From positions 1 through 53,533 of the forward strand of contig NZ_LXUK01000010.1 in the NCBI RefSeq assembly GCF_013072695.1: a stretch of DNA of 53,533 bases, given 5' to 3'. The stretch comes from Acinetobacter sp. Ac_5812. Its GTDB lineage: Bacteria > Pseudomonadota > Gammaproteobacteria > Pseudomonadales > Moraxellaceae. The position numbers and the translations under genes are program-made. This document shows, piece by piece, positions 51,170 through 53,533 of this stretch (positions are counted from its first letter, which is position 1; each line of letters begins with the position of its first letter). The notes beneath the pieces are model-generated. The model was not told the DNA's origin. It saw only the letters and a program-made list of their open reading frames with translations, and ran no database searches.

Positions 51170-53533
51170 ATGCAAAAAATCAAAGAACTAATAAAAACGC
51201 AACTAGATGATCTATTTGTTGATATTCATAGATTGGTGAAAAAGTCGCTAGATAGACAGCCTTCTTCACCTGAAGTATTGACGAAAGACATGCAGCAAAA
51301 ACTTGATCAGCAGATCGCTGAAAAATGGCATGACATTAAAGATAGTGTTGATTGTTTGAGTCAAAAGTTGAGCCGAGACGAACAATCAAAACTGATGCAA
51401 TTTACTGAAGATGAATTTAATAAAAGAAGGAGGCAATTCAACCAGAATGTAGATAAAAAATCATACAGAATTAAGCTAAATCCACATACGAAACGGATAG
51501 TACTGCCTAGAAAAATTGAGAGTACAGAGTCACGATTAGAACAGGGGCATCTACATATTTTGGTAGTCAAGGAATTAAGGCAGTATTGGCAAGATTCATT
51601 TGAATATTGGGATGAACCGAAGTACTTATGGGGAAATTTATGCTTAAGTTTTATATATATTTCAGGCTGTGCAGATGAACAGCATTTGATTACTATTCAG
51701 AAACAATTGCAGGATGCCATTGAGCTTGGTAAAAATTTGAATTGTTTTCGGTTATACCATTCTGATTATCAAAAGATTACTAATCCATTGTTACTACATT
51801 ATCGTGTTGAAAACTCTCAATATGGCAACGATGTAGAAAAGGGAAAGTTGTACCAATGGAAACATGTTTTTTTTAACCCATATGCGCAGTTCATTTTACA
51901 ATATTTAAAAAAGTTGAAAGCCACTCAGAAAGAATTTCGTCTGCAACATTCAGTTGAAGATTGTATTTTAGAAAGCTTGAGTAAGATAGGCAGGAAAAAA
52001 AGTCTTGGGGATCTGCAATATCAAATTAAACGCCGTGGATTTCGTGCATTTAATGATGTGCAAATGGTACTCGAATTTAATCCAAACCTTAGCCTAGATA
52101 TATTTTTGAGTAATGTGCTTCAGCAAGAGATTAATACTGTCGCTTTAAGGCCATCCGAATTTAGATTGCTGTGGAATAATGATTACAATCAAGTCACAGA
52201 ACCAGATAATCGCCCTATTCATTTTGAACAAGAGCAGTTACATCCGGAAGTTCCGACTGCACAAAGCAAATTACAAAAGATTCCGTATGAGTTAATGTTG
52301 TTTGATCAAAAGAAACGTAAAGGTCAAAAAGTTGAGCGTTTAGATAAAAAGAGGAATAAAGAAGAACGCACGCTACGTTTTTGGCAAGAAACCAGAAGGG
52401 TGTTAGAGGAGAAGATAGTTGATGCTAATACGGAGGAAAAGTCTTTAATTGATGCTCAACTACGCTTAATTGAATGGTTAATGCATTTAAAAAAACGAGG
52501 GCTTCAATTATCAACTATTGAAAGCTACTTAGGATCGTTTGGTAAAGAATTTATATTTGAGATTTGGCTCAATAAATTAGATTTAAAGCAACAATCCATT
52601 GATGATTATGAAGATTTATATCGACAGTTGTTGAAATATAGCAGTGAACGAGATGCACAAGCAACTCAACGTGAAGCTGTTAAAGGAAAAACCTCTCGTA
52701 AGATGCACCAAACAGCAGAATACCGTTTTGGTCGCCTAAAAGATTTTCATCAATTTTGTATAGAGAATTTTGATGCACCAGAGGTATTGGTGTTACAGAA
52801 TTCAAGTTTTAAGCATTTACAAATTTGCAATGCACGCCTAGTAAGCCCTTTGTTATTTGGCAAGCTATTGGAAAAACTAGAACATTTAAGTCAAGAGCCA
52901 ACGGCATCAGAGTGGGTCGATCATCTGAGTTGTTTAAAGCTGATGTATTTACTGAGTTATAGAACTGGACTCCGATTAAATGAAGTTCGTTGTCTTAAAA
53001 TACAAGATATTATTTGCCCAGAGTTACTTTATAAAGAAAAAGAAAATACAGCTTTTAATAATATCACGCTTCATATTCAGAACAATTCATATCGCCGTCT
53101 GAAAACGCAAAGTGCAAATCGTCAAATACCTTTGAAAATTGCATTGTCAGAACATGAGTTTTTAGTAGTACAACGTTACATACAACATCGTTATGAGCAA
53201 TATTTGGTTAATCAGCAGGATGATCTACTTTTTAGTGTGAATCATCGTGTATTAACTGATCAATGTATCAGCAAAATTACAGTAGATTTGTTTAGTCAAA
53301 TATTAGGTATGCATCATGGCTTTAGTTTTCATACATTACGCCACAGTGCTGCTAACTATCTAGCAATAACTTTGCTCGGTTCAAAAGAAATGATCAAGAC
53401 CTACACAGATTGTCGTTGGGTAAAAGCAAAAAAGATGAGGGATTTATTGTTTGGTATGAAAGCACGTGCTCAAGAAGAGATTATTCAACATAAATGGCAG
53501 GTGCTCGCCTCTTTGAACCGTACCGGGTTTGTC
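51170..53533 (+). CDS. Large tyrosine recombinase 2 (runs off the window)
   Basis: An open frame from ATG 51170 continues for 788 codons to the last base with no stop. The first ~560 residues are helical and unrecognised, with a KKRKGQKVERLDKKRNKEER basic stretch around 380-400. The catalytic domain has SYRTGLRLNEVRCLK (Arg box), RRLKTQSANRQIPL (Lys), and FSFHTLRHSAANYLA (HxxR-H); the GH and Tyr are ill-defined or beyond the end. It starts 4 bp after recombinase 1 stops, so the two are one operon and probably act as a heteromeric recombinase. Confidence 0.82.
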   Translation, partial: MQKIKELIKTQLDDLFVDIHRLVKKSLDRQPSSPEVLTKDMQQKLDQQIAEKWHDIKDSVDCLSQKLSRDEQSKLMQFTEDEFNKRRRQFNQNVDKKSYRIKLNPHTKRIVLPRKIESTESRLEQGHLHILVVKELRQYWQDSFEYWDEPKYLWGNLCLSFIYISGCADEQHLITIQKQLQDAIELGKNLNCFRLYHSDYQKITNPLLLHYRVENSQYGNDVEKGKLYQWKHVFFNPYAQFILQYLKKLKATQKEFRLQHSVEDCILESLSKIGRKKSLGDLQYQIKRRGFRAFNDVQMVLEFNPNLSLDIFLSNVLQQEINTVALRPSEFRLLWNNDYNQVTEPDNRPIHFEQEQLHPEVPTAQSKLQKIPYELMLFDQKKRKGQKVERLDKKRNKEERTLRFWQETRRVLEEKIVDANTEEKSLIDAQLRLIEWLMHLKKRGLQLSTIESYLGSFGKEFIFEIWLNKLDLKQQSIDDYEDLYRQLLKYSSERDAQATQREAVKGKTSRKMHQTAEYRFGRLKDFHQFCIENFDAPEVLVLQNSSFKHLQICNARLVSPLLFGKLLEKLEHLSQEPTASEWVDHLSCLKLMYLLSYRTGLRLNEVRCLKIQDIICPELLYKEKENTAFNNITLHIQNNSYRRLKTQSANRQIPLKIALSEHEFLVVQRYIQHRYEQYLVNQQDDLLFSVNHRVLTDQCISKITVDLFSQILGMHHGFSFHTLRHSAANYLAITLLGSKEMIKTYTDCRWVKAKKMRDLLFGMKARAQEEIIQHKWQVLASLNRTGFV

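Noticed and set aside
1..53533. tRNA, rRNA or antibiotic-resistance genes
   Set aside because: None was recognised on either strand.

Overview
This window looks like part of a large conjugative plasmid from Acinetobacter. The strongest evidence is a complete 1180-bp ISAba1 (46140-47319). The low G+C composition and a plasmid-type partition/secretion backbone agree with this. No replication initiator, relaxase or antibiotic-resistance gene was recognised, so the window is only one segment of the replicon.

Layout. 1-2260: a four-copy palindromic centromere-like array, then parA-parB. 2267-7119 (minus strand): an actin-like ParM protein with a candidate ribbon-helix-helix partner, in the same gene run as icmT/traK, dotB/traJ, dotC/traI and dotD/traH. 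7120-8205: a long, very AT-rich divergent control region. 8206-23335 (plus strand): the main IncI-type (Dot/Icm-like, MPF_I) conjugation operon. It opens with a tyrosine recombinase and continues with traL-like, dotI/traM, dotH/traN, dotG/traO, dotF/traP, traQ, traR, an HNH/zinc IcmJ(DotN)-like protein, an unknown 45-kDa protein, the dotO/traU ATPase and the dotL/trbC coupling protein. The gene order matches Legionella icmLKEGCDJB. 23357-29609: a frameshifted gene, then a plus-strand operon of mostly unrecognised small proteins ending in a membrane-bound HExxH metallopeptidase. 29620-35653: small hypothetical genes in blocks separated by three direct copies of an AT-rich ~30-bp repeat. 35826-37097: an IS3-family element beside a truncated NAD-dependent DNA ligase. 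37744-45988: further backbone genes, including TraX, a lipoprotein, a zinc-ribbon membrane protein, a VirB1-like lytic transglycosylase and a secreted thermonuclease.

46140-53533 is clearly accessory. ISAba1 lacks target duplications and points its known outward promoter at a captured, G+C-richer fragment (glutaredoxin, msrB, and a truncated third glutaredoxin-like gene). This is followed by a module of one small protein and two very large tyrosine recombinases. The first of these is split by a -1 frameshift at an A-run and carries a 12-bp tandem repeat within its catalytic domain. The second runs off the window.

How the parts work together: ParAB with its array and the ParM pair would secure inheritance. 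The Dot/Icm-type genes build the transfer channel: the core complex (DotC, DotD, DotH, DotG, DotF), inner-membrane parts (DotI, TraL, TraQ, TraR, IcmT), motors (DotB, DotO) and coupling complex (DotL with DotN). The transglycosylase would open the cell wall. The points most worth following up are the twin large-recombinase module, the direct repeats that delimit gene blocks, the over-represented ACGGCG hexamer, the palindrome overlapping two operon promoters, and the recombinase heading the transfer operon.
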